Assembly: GCA_023375785.1 (NCBI GenBank)
Contig: SZWC01025671.1
Location: 1 to 34,327, forward strand
DNA length: 34,327 nucleotides
Direction of reading: 5' to 3'
Source: Penium margaritaceum
Taxonomy: Eukaryota; Streptophyta; Zygnematophyceae; Desmidiales; Peniaceae
Made by a program: the position numbers and the translations under genes
In this document: piece by piece, positions 1 to 12,598 of the stretch
How positions within the stretch are numbered: the first letter of the stretch is position 1
Layout of the letters: each line of letters begins with the position of its first letter
Notes under the pieces: generated by a model
Databases searched by the model: none
What the model saw: the letters and a program-made list of their open reading frames with translations, nothing else
What the model was told of the DNA's origin: nothing

Positions 1-436
1 CGGTTGCGGAGTGGTGCAATTTGGTTACGGAGTGGTGCGAACGGGTTGCGGAGTGGTGCGAACTGGTTGCAGAGTGGTATGAACTGGTTGCGGAGTGGTG
101 CGAAGTGGTTGCGGAGTGGTGCGAACTGGTTGCAGAGTGGTGGGAACTGGTTACAGAGTGGTGCGAACTGGCTGCGGAGTGGTGCAAACGCGTTGCGGAG
201 TGGTGCAAACTGGTTGCGGAGTGGTGCGAACTGGTTGCAGAGTGGAGTGAACAGGTCACGGAGTGGCGCGATCTGGCTGCGGAGTGGTGCGAACTGGTTG
301 TGGGGTGGTGCAAACTGGTTGCGGAGTGGTGTGAATCAGTTGCGGAGTGGTGCAAACTGGTTGCGGAGTGATGCAAACTGGTTGCGGCGTGATGCGGACT
401 GGTTGCGGAGTGGTGCAAACTGGTTGCCGAGTGGCT
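1..436 (+). repeat. 21-bp minisatellite
   Basis: About 20 head-to-tail copies of a 21-bp unit close to GGTTGCGGAGTGGTGCAAAC plus one base, cut by the window edge. Because 21 is a multiple of three, a plus-strand frame stays open from 4 to 438 and would encode a seven-residue repeat, roughly NWLRSGA, about 20 times. Nothing else supports translation: no non-repeat domain is attached and the other frames are open too, so I call it a repeat. Each unit looks like two diverged copies of the 10-bp family B unit (GGAGTTGTAC): GGAGTGGTGC followed by GAACTGGTTGC. That kinship is inference. Copies differ by point changes and rarely by indels. Confidence 0.9.
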
Positions 437-444
437 AATTCCAT

Positions 445-1046
445 TTGTCTTGGCCTTGCTCCAGTTGTCGTGGGTTTGCTCCAGTTGTCTTAGGCTTGCT
501 CCAGTTGTCTTGGCCTTGCTCCAGTTGTCTTGGGCTTGCTCCAGTTGTCTTGGGCTTGCTCAAGTTGTCTTGGCCTTGCTCCAATTTTCTTGACCTTGCT
601 TCAGTTGTCTTGGCCTTGCTCCACTTGTCTTGGCCTTGCTCCAGTTGTCTTGGCCTTGATCCAGTTGTCTTGGGCTTGCTCTTGTTGTCTTAGCCTTGCT
701 CCAGTTGTATTGGGCTTGCATCAGTTGTCTTGGCCTTGCTCCAGTTGTCTTGGGCTTGCTCATGTTCTCTTGGTCTTGCTCCAGTTATCATGGGCTTGTT
801 CCAGTTGTCTTCATTTTGCTGCTGTTGTCTTGGGCTTGCTCCATTTATCTTGGGCTTGATCCAGTTGTCTTGGCCTTGCTCCATTTGTCTTTTCCTTTCT
901 CCAGTTGTACTGCGCTTGCTCCAGTTGTCTTGGACTTGCTCCAGCTGTCTTGGGCTTCCTCCGGTTGTCTTTTCCTTGCTCCAGTTGTCCTGTGCTTGCT
1001 CTAGTTGTCTTATGCTTCCTCTAGTTGTGCTGGGCTTGCTCAAGCT
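445..1046 (+). repeat. 20-bp minisatellite family A, forward array
   Basis: About 30 tandem copies of a 20-bp unit, consensus CCAGTTGTCTTGGSCTTGCT. Copies alternate irregularly between TTGGCC and TTGGGC, and divergence rises toward the right end. Open frames here encode only repeats of the LQLSWPCSSCLGLAPVVL type. They are a by-product of a unit that lacks stops and are not treated as genes. The right border runs directly into a satellite monomer at about 1047, within its TTTGGGAATAC segment. Confidence 0.92.
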
Positions 1047-4000
1047 GGGAATGCTATGTATTAACTGAGAAGTACAAAGATTTTCAATAAGTTGTAGCAC
1101 AGTGTAGTTATCATGCACAATGACCAAAAAAATCAGGAATACGTCACTGACCATGACCACAGAATGTCACTATGGGTGGATAACGTTGAAAACCCATAAT
1201 ACAAGTCACAAATGGTCGGAGGAGGAAAAAAGGATTTGAGACTATTAGTTATTGACTAACAAGTACAAAAACCTTCAAAACGCAGTGGCACGGTGTAGCT
1301 ACCATGCACAATAACCAACAAATGTAAGCATATGTCACTGACCAGGACCAAAGAATTTCACTATGCGTGGTCAACGTTCACAACTCATAATACAAGTCAC
1401 AACTTGTCAGAGGGGAGAAACAATGGTTTTGAAATACAATTCATTGACTAGCCAGTACAAAGACATTCAATGAGGAGTGGCAAGGTCTGGCTACCATGCA
1501 CATTGGCCAACCAAAGCAGGCATATGCAACTGACCATGATTCAATAATTTCACTATGCGCGGTCAACGTTGCCAAATCATAATACGAGTCACAGATAGTC
1601 AGAGGGACAAGACAACTGGAGCAAGGCCAAGAACGTTGAAAATATTGGTTATCAACTAGCAAGTACAAAGACCTTCAATAAGTAATATCACGGTGTAGCT
1701 TGCATGCACAATGACCAACCAAAGTAGGCATATATCACTGACCATAACCAAAGAGTTTCACTATATGTGGTCAACGTTGACGACTCATAATACGAGACAC
1801 AAATGGTCAGATGGGGAAACAATGGGTTGGGAATACTCGTTAGCAACTAGCAAGTACAAAGATCTTCAGTAAGAAGTGGCACGGTGTGGCTACCATGCAA
1901 AATGACCAACCGAAGTAGGCATATGGCACTGACCATGACCAAAGAATCTCACTACGTGTGGTCAACGTAGACAACTCATAATACGAGTCACAAATGGTCA
2001 TATGGGGAAATAATGGTTTGGGAATAGTAGTTTTAGTCTAGCAAGTACAAAGACGTTCAGAAAGTAGTGGCACGGCGTAACTTCCATGCACAATGACCAC
2101 CCAAAGTAGCCATATGTCACTAGCCATGACCAAAAAACTTCACTATGTGTGGTAAACGTTGACAACTCGTAATACGAGTCGCCAACGGTCAGAGGGGGGA
2201 AAATGGTTTGCAAATACTAGTTATGGACTAGCAAGTACAAAGACTTTCAATTAGTAGTGGCATGGTGTGGCTACATGCACAATGACCAACGAAAGCAGGC
2301 ATATGTCACTTACCAAGACCAATGAATCTCACTATGTGTGGTCAACGTTACCAACTCATTATACGAGTCACGAATGGTCAGATGGGGAAACAATGGTTTG
2401 AGAACACTAGTTATCTACTAGAAAGTACAAATACCTTCAATAAGAAGTGGCACGGTGTGGCTAACATGCACAATGACCAACCAAAGTAGGCATATGGAAC
2501 TGACCATGACCAAAGAATTTCAATATATGTGGTCAACGTTGAGAACACATAATACAAGTCACAAATGGTCAAAGGGGGAAACAATGGTATGGGAATGCTA
2601 GGTATTCATTGACAAGTACAAAGACATTCAGTAAATAGTGGCATGGTGTGGCTATAATGCAGAATGACCAACACAATTAGGCATATGTTACTGAACATGA
2701 CCGAGGAATTTCACTATGTGTGGTCAACGCTGACAACTCATCATACGACTCACAAATGGTCAGAGGGGGGAAACAATTGTTTGGGAATACTAATGATCGA
2801 TTAGCAAGAACAAAGAACTTCAATGCATTGTGGCACAGTGTAGCTACCATGCACGATGACCAACAAAAGAAGGCATATATCACTGACCATGACCAGAGAA
2901 TTCCACTGTGGGTAGATAACACTGACAACCCATGATACGAGTCACAAATTGTCGGAGGAGGAAAGAATGATTTGAGAATATTATTTATTGACAATCAAGT
3001 ACAAAGACCTTCAAACGTAGTGGCACGGTGTGCCTACCATGCACATCGACGAACCAATGTAGGCATATGTCACTGACCATATCCAAAGAATTTCACTATG
3101 TGTGGTCAACGTTGACGACTCATTACACGAGACACAAATGGTCATATGGGTAAACAATAAGTTGGGAATAATGGTTATCAACTAGCAAGTACAAATACCT
3201 TCAATAAGAAGTGGCACGGCGTGGCTACCATGCACAATGACCAACCAAAGTAGGCACATGGCACTGACCATGACCAAAGAACTTAACTATATGTTGTCAA
3301 CGTTGACAACTCATAATTCGAGTCACAGATGGTCAGAAGGGGAAGCAATGGTTTGGGAATACCACTTATTAACCATAAATTACAAGGAACTTCAAGACGT
3401 AGTGGCACGGTATGGCTACCATGCACATTGACCAACCAAAGTAGTCATATGTCAGTGACCATGACCAAAGATTCTCACTATGTGTGGTCAACGTTGACAA
3501 CTCATTATACGAGTCACAAATGGTCGGAGGGGGAAATAATGGTTTGGAAGTAATAGTTTTTGTCCAGCCAGTACAAGGACGTTATGTAAGCAGTGGCACG
3601 GCGTGGCTATCATGCACAATGAACACCCAAAGTAGGCGTATGTCATGAGCCATGACCAAAGAATTTTACTATGTGTGTTCAACATTGACAACTCATAACA
3701 CGAGTCACAAACGGTCAAAGAGGGAAAAATGCTTGGGAAATACTACTTATTGACTAGCAAGTACAAAGAGCTTTAAAAAGTAGTGGAACGGTGCGGCTAC
3801 CATGCACTATGACCAACCAAAGTAGGCATATGTCACTGATCATGACCAAAGAAATTCACTTTGTGTGGTCAACGTTGATAACTCATAAGACGAGTCACAA
3901 ATGGTCATATGGAGGAACAATGGGTTGGGAACACTAGTTTCTGACCACACAATACAAATACCTTCAAAAAGTAGTGGCACGGTGTGGTTATCATGCACAC

Positions 4001-7000
4001 TGACAAACCAAAGTAGGCACATGTCACTGACCATGACCAAATAATTTCACCATGTGTGGTCCACGGCGACAACTTATAGACAAGTCACAAATATTCAGAT
4101 GGGGAAACAATGGTTTGAAAATACTCTTTATCAACTAGAACGTAGAAAGACCATGAATATGTTGTGGAACGGTATGACTACCATGCATATTGACCAACCA
4201 AAATAGGCATATGTCAGGGACCATGACCAAAGAATTTCACTATGTTTCCTCTATGTTGCCAACTCATAATACGAGTCACAAATGGTCAGAGGGGGGGAAC
4301 AATGGTTTGGGAATACTAGTTATCAACTAGCAAGTACAATGACTTTCAATTAGTAGTGGCACAGCGTGGCTACCATGCACAATGACCAACCACAGTAGGC
4401 ATATGTCACTGACCATGACCAAAGATTTCCACTATGTGTGGTCAACGTTGACAAATCATAATACGAGTCAGAAATTGTCAGAGGGGAAAATCAACTAGGA
4501 ACGCTAGTTATCAACTAGCAATCACAAAGACCTTAAAGAAGTAGTGGCACGGTGTGGCCACCATGCACAATGACCAACCAAAGTAGGCATATGTCACTGA
4601 CCATGACATAGGAGTTTCACTGTGTGTGGTCCACGTTGATAACGTATAATACGAGTCACAAATGCTCAGATGGGGAAACAATGGTCTGGGGATAATAGTT
4701 ATCAACTAGCATCTTCAAAGACCTCTAATAAGTAGCGGCACAGTTTGACTGCCATGCACAATGACTATCCAAAGTAGGCATATGTCACTGACCATGACCA
4801 CCGATTTTAACTAGGGGTGATCAACGTAGACAACTCACAATACAAGTCACAAATGGTCAAAGGGGGAAACAATGGTTTGGGAATACTAATCATCAACTAG
4901 CAAGTAAATAGACCTTCAATAAGTAGTGTCACAGTGTGGCTGCCATGCACAATGACCAAACAAAGTAGAAATATGTCACTGACCATGACCAAACAATTTC
5001 ACTACGCGTGGTCAGCATTGACAACCCATAATACGAGTCACAAATGGTCAGAGGAGGAAAGATTGGTTTGGAGATACCAGTTATCAAGTAGCATGTACAA
5101 AGACCTTCAATAAGTAGTGGCACAGTGTGGCTACCATGCACAATGACCATCCAAAGTAGGCATGTGTCACTGACCATGACCAAAGAATTTCACTACGGAT
5201 GGTCAACGTTGACAACTCATACTACGAGTCACAAATGGTCAGAGGGGGAGACAATGGTTTTGGGAATACAAATTATCCACTGGCAAGTAAACATACCTTC
5301 AATAAGTAGTGGCACGTTGAGGCTACCATGGACAATGACCAACCAAAGTAGGCATATGTCTCAGACCATGACCAAAGAATGTCACTATGGTTGGTCAACT
5401 TTGATTACTCTCTATACGGGTCACAAATGGTCACAGGGGAAAACAACTGCTTGGGAATACTAGGTATCAATGAGCAAGTACAGAGATATTCAAAACGTAG
5501 TGGAAAGCTGTGGCTACCATGCACAATGACCAACCAAAATAGACATTTGTCACTGACCATGAGCAAAGAATTTCACTATAGGTGGTCAGTGTTGACGACT
5601 CATGCTACAAGTCAGAAAACGTTGGAGGGGGAAACAATGGTTTGGGAATACTAGTTTTCAAATAGCAAGTACAAAGACATTCAACAAGTAGTGGTATGGT
5701 TTGGCTACCAAGCACAATGACCAACCAAGGTAGACATATGTCACTGACGATAACCTAAGAATTTCACTATGTGTGGTCAACGTTGACGAATCATAATACG
5801 AGTCACAAATGGTCAGACGGGGAAGAAATGGGTTGGGACAACTAGTTATTGACTACCAAATACAAAGACCTTCAATGAGTAGTGGCACGGTGTGGCTACC
5901 GTGCACAATGACCAACCAAGGTAGGCATATGTCACTGACCATGACCAAAGAATGTCACTGTGCGTGGCCAACATTGACAACTCATATTACGAGCCACAAA
6001 GGGTCAGAGGGGAAAACAGTGGTTTGGAAATACTAGTAATTGAATAGCAGGCACAAAGACCTTCAATAACTAGTGACTCTGTGTGGCTACCATGCACAAT
6101 GACCAACCAAAGTAGGCATATGTCACTGACCATGACCAACAAATTTCACTATGTGTGGTAAACGTTGACAACTCGTTAAGCGAGTCACGACTGGTCATAG
6201 GGGAAACAATGGTTTGGGATTGCTAGTTATTGACTAGCAAGTACAAAGACCTCTAGTACGTAGTGGCACGGTGTGGCTACCATGTATAACGACAAACCAA
6301 AGTAGGCATATGTCACTAATAATGACGAAATCATTTCACTATGTGTGGTCAACGTTGACAATTCATAAAATAAGTCACAAATGGTCAGAGGGGGGACCAA
6401 TGGTTGGGGAATACTAGTTTTGCACTATTAAGTACAAAGACCTTTAATAGGTATTGGCACGGTCTGGCTACCATGAAAAACAACCAACCAAAGTAGGCAT
6501 ATGTCATTGACCATGACCAAAGAATTTCACTATGTGTGTTCAACACTGACAACTCATAATACAAGTCACAAATGGTCAGAGGGGGAAACGATGGGTTTAG
6601 AATAATAGTTATCGACTAACAAGTACAAAAACATTCATTAAGTAGTGGTATGGTGTGGCTACCGTGCACAATAACCAACCAAAGTAGGCATATGTCACTG
6701 ACCATGATCAAAGCAATTCACTATGTGTGGTCAACGTTGACAACTAATAATGCGATTCACAAATTTTCATAGGAGGAACAATGGTTTGGAGATATTAGTT
6801 ATCAACAAGCAAGTACAAGTACCTTCAATAAGGCACGGTGACACGGTGTCGATACCATGCACAATGACCAATTAAAGTAGGCATATGTCACAGACCATGA
6901 CCAAAGAATTTCAGCATGTGTGGTCAACGGTGACAACTCATAGCACGGGTCACAAATGGTCAAAAAGGGAAAAAATAGTTTGGGAATACTAGTATCGACT

Positions 7001-7151
7001 AGCAAGTACAAAGACATCCATTTAGTTGTAGCACGGAGTGGCTACCATGCACAATGACAAACCAAAGTAGGCATATGTCACTGACCATGACCAAAGATTT
7101 TCACTATGTGTGCTCAATGCTGACAGCTCGTAATTCGAGTCACAAATGGTC
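1047..7151 (+). repeat. ~190-bp satellite array, plus orientation (block L)
   Basis: About 32 tandem monomers of roughly 190-191 bp; for example the AACCAAAGTAG motif recurs at about 3241 and 3432. Landmarks in order: ACCAACCAAAGTAGGCATAT, a CACTGACCATGACC stretch, TGTGGTCAACGTTGACAAC, GAGTCACAAATGGTCAGAGG, GGGAATACTAG, and GTAGTGGCACGGTG. Monomers carry internal symmetry: a 12-bp palindrome GTCAACGTTGAC, GACTC-N7-GAGTC in some copies, and CTAGTT-ATC-AACTAG. Small ORFs, on both strands, are short and follow the monomer period, so none is called as a gene. Variant monomers show this block shares a higher-order arrangement with 27276-31779. Monomers differ by many point changes, so this is an old array. 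Confidence 0.93.
1608..1632 (-). repeat. Solo family A unit inside a satellite monomer
   Basis: One family A unit (reverse orientation, core GACAACTGGAGCAAGGCCAA) sits alone inside a satellite monomer, after CAGAGGG and before a degraded GGGAATAC-like segment. The spacing between flanking AACCAAAG landmarks here is about 208 bp, not 190, matching a gain of roughly one unit. The duplicate monomer near 28530 lacks it and reads CAGGGGGACAAACAATGG at this point, so this is an insertion or conversion in block L. Confidence 0.85.
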
Positions 7152-7876
7152 CAAGACATCTGGGGCACGCCCAAGACAACTGGAGCAAGCCCAAGACAAT
7201 TGGAGCAAGGCCAAGACAACTGGAGCAGGGAAAAGACAACTAGAGCAAGGCCAAGACAACTGGAGCAAGCCAAAGACAACAGGGGCAAGCCCAAGACAAC
7301 GAGAGCAAGGCCAAGACAACTGGAGCAAGCCCAAGACTACTGGAGCAAGCCCAATACAACAAGAGCAAGGCCAAGACAACTGGAGCAAGGTAAACAAAAT
7401 TGGAGCAAGCCCAAGACAACTGGAGCAAGCCCAAGACAACCGGAGCAAGGACAAAACAACTGGAGGAAGGCAAGGACAACAGGAGCAAGCCCAGGACAAT
7501 TGGAGCAAGTCCAAGACAACTAGATCAAGGCCAAGACAACTGGAGCAAGGTCAAGACAACAGGAGTAAGGCCAAGACAACTGGAGAAAGGTCAGGACAAG
7601 TTGAACAATCACAAGACTACTGGAGTAAGGCCAAGACAACTGGAGCAATGCCAAGACAAAAAGAGCAATGCAAAGACAACTGGATCAAGCCGAAGAAACC
7701 TGGAGCAAGGCCAAGACATCTGGAGCAAGTCCAAGACAACTGGTGCAAGGCTAAGACAAATGAAGCAAACCAAACACAACTGGAGCAAGCCCACGACAAC
7801 TGGAGCAAGGCCAAGAGAACTGAAGCAAGATCAAGACAACTAGAGCAAGGCCAAGACAACTGGAGCAAGCCCAGGA
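7152..7876 (-). repeat. 20-bp minisatellite family A, reverse array
   Basis: About 36 copies of CCAAGACAACTGGAGCAAGS, the reverse complement of the array at 445-1046. The left border cuts a satellite monomer right after CACAAATGGTC. The long plus-strand open frame over this stretch (7054-7893) begins inside the satellite and then encodes only repeats like QLEQGQDNWSKAKTTGA, so it is not called as a gene. Confidence 0.92.
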
Positions 7877-8004
7877 GTCTTGAGGAGTTTTAGGGAGTCG
7901 TACGGAGTCATAGGGAGTTGAAAGGAATTGTAGCGGGCTGTACGGGGTTGTACAAAGCTGCACAGCATTGTAGGGCGTTGAACGCTGTTGTTTGGAAATT
8001 TAGC
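7877..8004 (+). repeat. Short island of 10-bp family B repeat
   Basis: About 12 degenerate copies of the 10-bp unit GTACGGAGTT, e.g. GGGAGTCGTACGGAGTCATA, lie between two reverse family A arrays. It is the only family B copy set in this arm: the mirror arm at 8897-9980 lacks it. Family A and family B share the tetranucleotide GGAG, found at both this junction and the one near 14040, so microhomology-mediated joining is possible. Confidence 0.75.
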
Positions 8005-8891
8005 AAGCCCTAGTTTACTGGAGCTAGGCCAAGACAACTGGAGCAAGCACAAGACAACTTGAGCATGGCCAAGATAACTGGGGCAGTCCCAACACAACTG
8101 GAGAAATCCCAAGACAACTGGAGCCAGCCCAAGAGAACTGGAGCGAGCCTAAGAGAACTGGAGCAAGCCAGAGACAGCTACAGCAATGCCAAGACAACGA
8201 GAGCAAGGACAGGACACCTGGAGCAAGGCCAAGACAGCTGGAGCAAGCCCAAGACAACCGGAGAAAAGCCAAGACAACTGGAGCAAGGCCAAGACAACTG
8301 GAGCAAGCTTAACACAACTGGAGCAAGCCCAAGACAACCGGAGCAAGCCCAAGACAACTGGAGCAAGCCCAAGACAACTGAAGCAAGCCCAAGACACCTG
8401 GAGCAAGCCCAAGACAACTGGAGCCAGCCCTAGACAACTGGATCAAGGCCAAGAGAACTGAAGCAATCCCAAGACAACTGGAGCAAAGCCAAGACAACTG
8501 AAGCAAGGGCAAGACAACGGGAGCACGGCCAGGACAACTGGAGCAAGGCCAAGACAGCTGGAGCAAGCCCAAGACAGATGGAGCAAAGCCATGACACCTG
8601 GAGCAAGGCCAGGACAATTGGAGCAAGCCTAATACAACTGGAGCAAGCTTAAGACAACTGGAGCAAGCCAAAGACAACTGGAGCAAGCCCAAGACAACTG
8701 GAGCAAGTCCAAAACAACTGGAGCAAGGCCAAGACAACTGGAGCAAGCCCACAATAACTCGAGCAATCACAAGACAACTGGAGCAAGGCCAAGACAACTA
8801 GACAAGGCCAAGACAACTGGAGCAACGCCAGGACAACTGGATAAAGCCCAAGACAACTGGAGCAAGGCCAAGACAACTGGATCAAGCCCAA
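8005..8891 (-). repeat. 20-bp minisatellite family A, reverse array
   Basis: About 43 copies of the family A unit in reverse orientation, more homogeneous than the outer arrays. It ends at the inversion centre at 8892. Open frames on both strands are repeat by-products. Confidence 0.92.
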
Positions 8892-8905
8892 GACTCCCAT
8901 TGTCT
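8885..8905. other. Inversion centre of family A arrays
   Basis: Reverse family A units meet forward units head to head. CCAAGAC and GTCTTGG pair across a 7-nt spacer (TCCCATT), and pairing continues outward with scattered mismatches through both arrays. The flanking satellites are also inverted relative to one another, so this is the centre of a foldback several kilobases long. Confidence 0.88.
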
Positions 8906-9980
8906 TGGCCTTGCTCCAGTTGTCTTGGGCTTGCTCCAGTTGTCTTGGGCTTGATCCAGTTGCCTTGGCCTTTCTGCAGATGTCATGGCCTTGCTCCTGT
9001 TGTCTTGGGCCTGGCCCAATTGTCTTGGGCTTACTCTAGTTGTCTTAGCTTTGCTCTAGTGGTATTGGCCTTACTCTAGTTGTCATGGTCTTGCTCCAAT
9101 TGTCTTGGGCTTGCTCCAGTAGTATTGGGCTTTCTCCATTTGTCCTGGGCTTGCTCTAGTTGTCTTGGGCTTGCTCCAGTTGCCTTGGCCTTGCTCCAGC
9201 TGTCTTGGGCTTGCTCCAGTTGTCTTGGGCTTTATCCACTTGTCTTGGTCTTGCTCCAGTTGTGTTGGCCTTGCTCCAGTTGTATTGGCCTTGCTCTAGT
9301 TTTCTTGGGTTTGCTCCAGTTGTCTTGGGCTTGCTCCAGTTGTGTTGGCCTTGCTCTAGCTGTCTTGGTCTTGCTCCAGTTGTCTTGGGCCTACTCTAGT
9401 TGTCTTGGCCTTGTTCCAGTTATCTTGGGCTTGCTCTAGTTGTCTTGGGCTTGCTCAAGTTGTCTTGGCCTTGCTCCAGTTGTCTTGACCTTGCTCAAGT
9501 TTTCTTGGCCTGCATCCAGTTGTCTTGGCCTTACTCTAGTTGTCTTGGCATTTGTACAGTTGTATTGGGCTCGCTCCGGTCGTCTTGGCCTTGCTCTACT
9601 TGTTTTGGGCTTGCATCATTTGTCTTGGCCTCGCTCGAGTTGTCTTGGGATTGCTCCTGTTCTCTTCGTCTTGCTCCAGTTATCCTGGGCTTGTTCCACT
9701 TTTGTTCACCTCACTCCAGTTGTCTTGGGCTTGCTCAAGTTGTCGTGGGCTTGCTCCAGTTGTCTTCGGCTTGCTCCAGGTGTCTTGGCCTTGCTCCAGT
9801 TTTCTCTGCCTTGCTCAAGTTATACTGGGCTTGCTCCAGCTGTCTTGGACTTGCTCGAGTTGTCTTGGGCTTGCTATAGTTGTCTTTGCCTTGCTCCAGT
9901 TGTATTGGGCTTGCTCCAGTTTTCTTAGGCTTGCTCCAGTTGTCTCTGGATTGCGCCAGTTGTATTGGGCTTTCTCCAGT
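8897..9980 (+). repeat. 20-bp minisatellite family A, forward array
   Basis: About 54 forward copies, consensus CCAGTTGTCTTGGSCTTGCT. It forms the right arm of the foldback centred at 8892. The right border joins a minus-orientation satellite monomer at AAAGGTCTTTGTAC. Open frames are repeat by-products. Confidence 0.92.
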
Positions 9981-12552
9981 TAAAGGTCTTTGTACTCGCT
10001 AGTCAATAACTAGTATTCCCTGACCATCGTTTCCCCCTCTGACCATTTGTGAGTTATATTATAAGTTGTCAACGTTGACCACACATAGTTAAATTATTTG
10101 GTCATGACCAGTGACATATGCCTACTTTGGTTGGTCAGTGTGCATGGTAGCCACACATAGTCACTAGTTTTTGAAGTTCTTTGTACTTTCCATTTGATAA
10201 ATAGTATTCACAAACCATTGCTTCCCCTTCTGACCATTTGTGCCTCGTAATATAAGTTGTCAACGTTGACCACACATAGTGAAGTTCTTAGGTTATAGTC
10301 AGTGACATATGTCTACTTTGGTTGGTCATTGTGCACGGTAGCCACACCATACCACCTACTTCTTGAAGGTCGTTGTACTTGCTATCTGATAACTAGTATG
10401 CCCAAACCATTGTTTCCCCCTCTGACCTATTGTTACTTGTATTACGAGTTGTCAACGTTCACCACCCATAGTGAAATTCTTTTCTCATGGTCAGGGACAT
10501 TTGTCTACTTTGGTTGGTCATTGTGCATGGTATCCACACCTTGCCACTGCTGTTTGAAGATCTTTGTGCTTGCTTATTAATACATAGTATTCCCAAACCA
10601 TTGTTTCCTCCTCTGACCATTTGTGACTCTTATGAAAGAGTAATCAAAGTTGACCAAGAATTGTGAAATTCTTTGGTAATGGTAAGTAACATGTGCCTAC
10701 TTTGGTTGGTCATTGTGCATGGTAGCGTCACCGTGCCACTACTTTTTGAAGGTCTCTTTCCTTGCCAGTCAATAAATAGTATTCCCAAAACAATTGTTTC
10801 CCATTGTGACCATTCGTGACGCCTAGTATAAGCTGTCAACGTTGACCATCCATAGTGAAATTCTTTGGTCATGGTCAGTTACATGCCTACTGTGGATGAT
10901 CATTGTTCATGGTAGCCATACTATGTCACTGCTTATTGAAGGTCTTTGTACATGATATTTGATAACTAGTATATCCAACCATTATTTCCCTCTCCGACCA
11001 TTTGTGACTCATATTCTGAGTTGTCAACGTTGACCATACGTAGTGAAATTCTTGGGTCATGGTCACTGACATATGCCTACTTTGGTTGGTCATTGTGCAT
11101 GGTGGCCACGGCGTGCCACTACTAATTGAAGGTCTTTGTACTTGCTAGTTAATAACTGGTATTCCCAAACCATTGTTTCCCCGTCTGACCATTTGTGACT
11201 CGTATTATGAGTTGTCAACGTTGACAACATGTAGTGAAATTCTTTGGTCATGGTCAGTACCACGTGCCTACTTCGGTTGGTCATTGTGCATGTTAGCCAT
11301 ACCGTGCCACTTCTTATTGAAGGTCTTTGAACTTGCTAGTCGACAACCAGTATTCCCAACCCTTTGTTTCCCCATTAGTGTCTTGTATTATATGTCGTCA
11401 ACGTTGACCACACGTAGTAAAATTATTTGGTTATGGTCAGTGACATATGCCTACATTGGTTGGTCACCGTGCATGGTAGCCACACCGTGCTACTACTTAT
11501 CGAAGGTCTTTGTACTTTCTAGATGATAACCAGTGTTTTCATGCCACTGTTTTCCCCCCTGACTATTTGTGACTTGTATTATAATTTGGCAACGTTGACC
11601 ACACTTAGTGAAATCATTTGGTCATGGTCATTGACATATGCCTACATTGGTTGATCATAGTGCATGGTAGCTACACCGTGCCACTTCTTATTGAATGTAC
11701 TCGTACTTGCTAGTAGATATCTAGTCTTCTCAAGCCAAGTATTTGCAAACCATTGTTTTCCCCTCTGACCATTCGTGACTCATATCATGAGTTGGTAATG
11801 TTGACCACGCAGTGAAATTCTTTGGTCATATTCCTGCATTAGTTGGTCAATATGCATGTAGCCACACCATGCCACTACTTATTGAAGGTCATTGTACCTG
11901 CTAGTCCATAACTAGTACTCCCAAACCATTACTCCCCCTTTGACTGTCTGTGACTCGTATTATGAGTTGTCAACGTTGACCACACATAGTGACATTTTTG
12001 GGGCATGTTCAGTGACACGTGCCTACTTTGGTTGGTCATGGTGCATGGTAGCCACTCGGTGCCACTACTTATTTGATGTCTTTGTACTTGCTAGTCGAGA
12101 ACTAGACTTCCCTCACTATTGTTTCCCCCTCTTACCATTTGTGACTTGTGTTATAAGTTGTCAACGTTGACCACACATAGTGTAATTCTTTGGTCATGGT
12201 CAGTGACATATGCCTACTTTGGTTGGTCATTGTGCATGGTAGCACACCCTGCCATTATGTATTGAAGGTCTTTGTACTTGCTGGTCAATAACTAGTATTC
12301 CCAAATCATTGTTTCACCCTCGGACCATTTGTGACTCCTACTATGAGTTGTCAACGTTGACCACCCATAGTGAAATTCTATGGTCATGTTCAGTGATACA
12401 TGCCTCCTCTGGTTGGTCATTGTCTCTGGCAGCCACGTCGTACCACTACGTATTGAAGGTATTTGTATTTTCTAGTCAATAACTCGTATTCCTAAACCAT
12501 TGTTTCCCCCTCTGACCATGTGTGACTCGTATTATGAGCTGTCAACGTTGAC
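9981..12552 (-). repeat. ~190-bp satellite array, minus orientation
   Basis: About 13 monomers of the same satellite as 1047-7151, reverse-complemented (e.g. TTTGGTTGGTCATTGTGCAT at about 10701 and 11081, two periods of 190 bp). The right border falls after GTCAACGTTGACCA and passes directly into the CATATG 20-mers. The few ORFs present follow the monomer period and are not genes. Confidence 0.93.
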
Positions 12553-12598
12553 CATATGCCCATGGTCAATGACATATGCCCATGGTCAATGACATATG
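12553..12598 (+). repeat. CATATG 20-bp repeat at a satellite border
   Basis: Two full and one partial copy of CATATGCCCATGGTCAATGA, exactly 20 bp apart. The unit resembles the satellite's own GCATATGTCACTGACCATG segment, so it probably arose from it. Its reverse complement occurs at the satellite inversion centre near 27200. Confidence 0.85.

Noticed and set aside
4..438. 144-codon ORF encoding heptapeptide repeats
   Set aside because: It is the translation of a 21-bp minisatellite with no flanking non-repeat domain; overlapping frames are also open.
7054..7893. 279-codon ORF, longest in the window
   Set aside because: Starts in satellite and continues through family A units, giving only a Gln/Lys/Asn-rich repeat; mirror frames on the other strand are equally open.
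1047..12552. CRISPR array
   Set aside because: The repeats are contiguous with no unique spacers, in a eukaryotic satellite setting.
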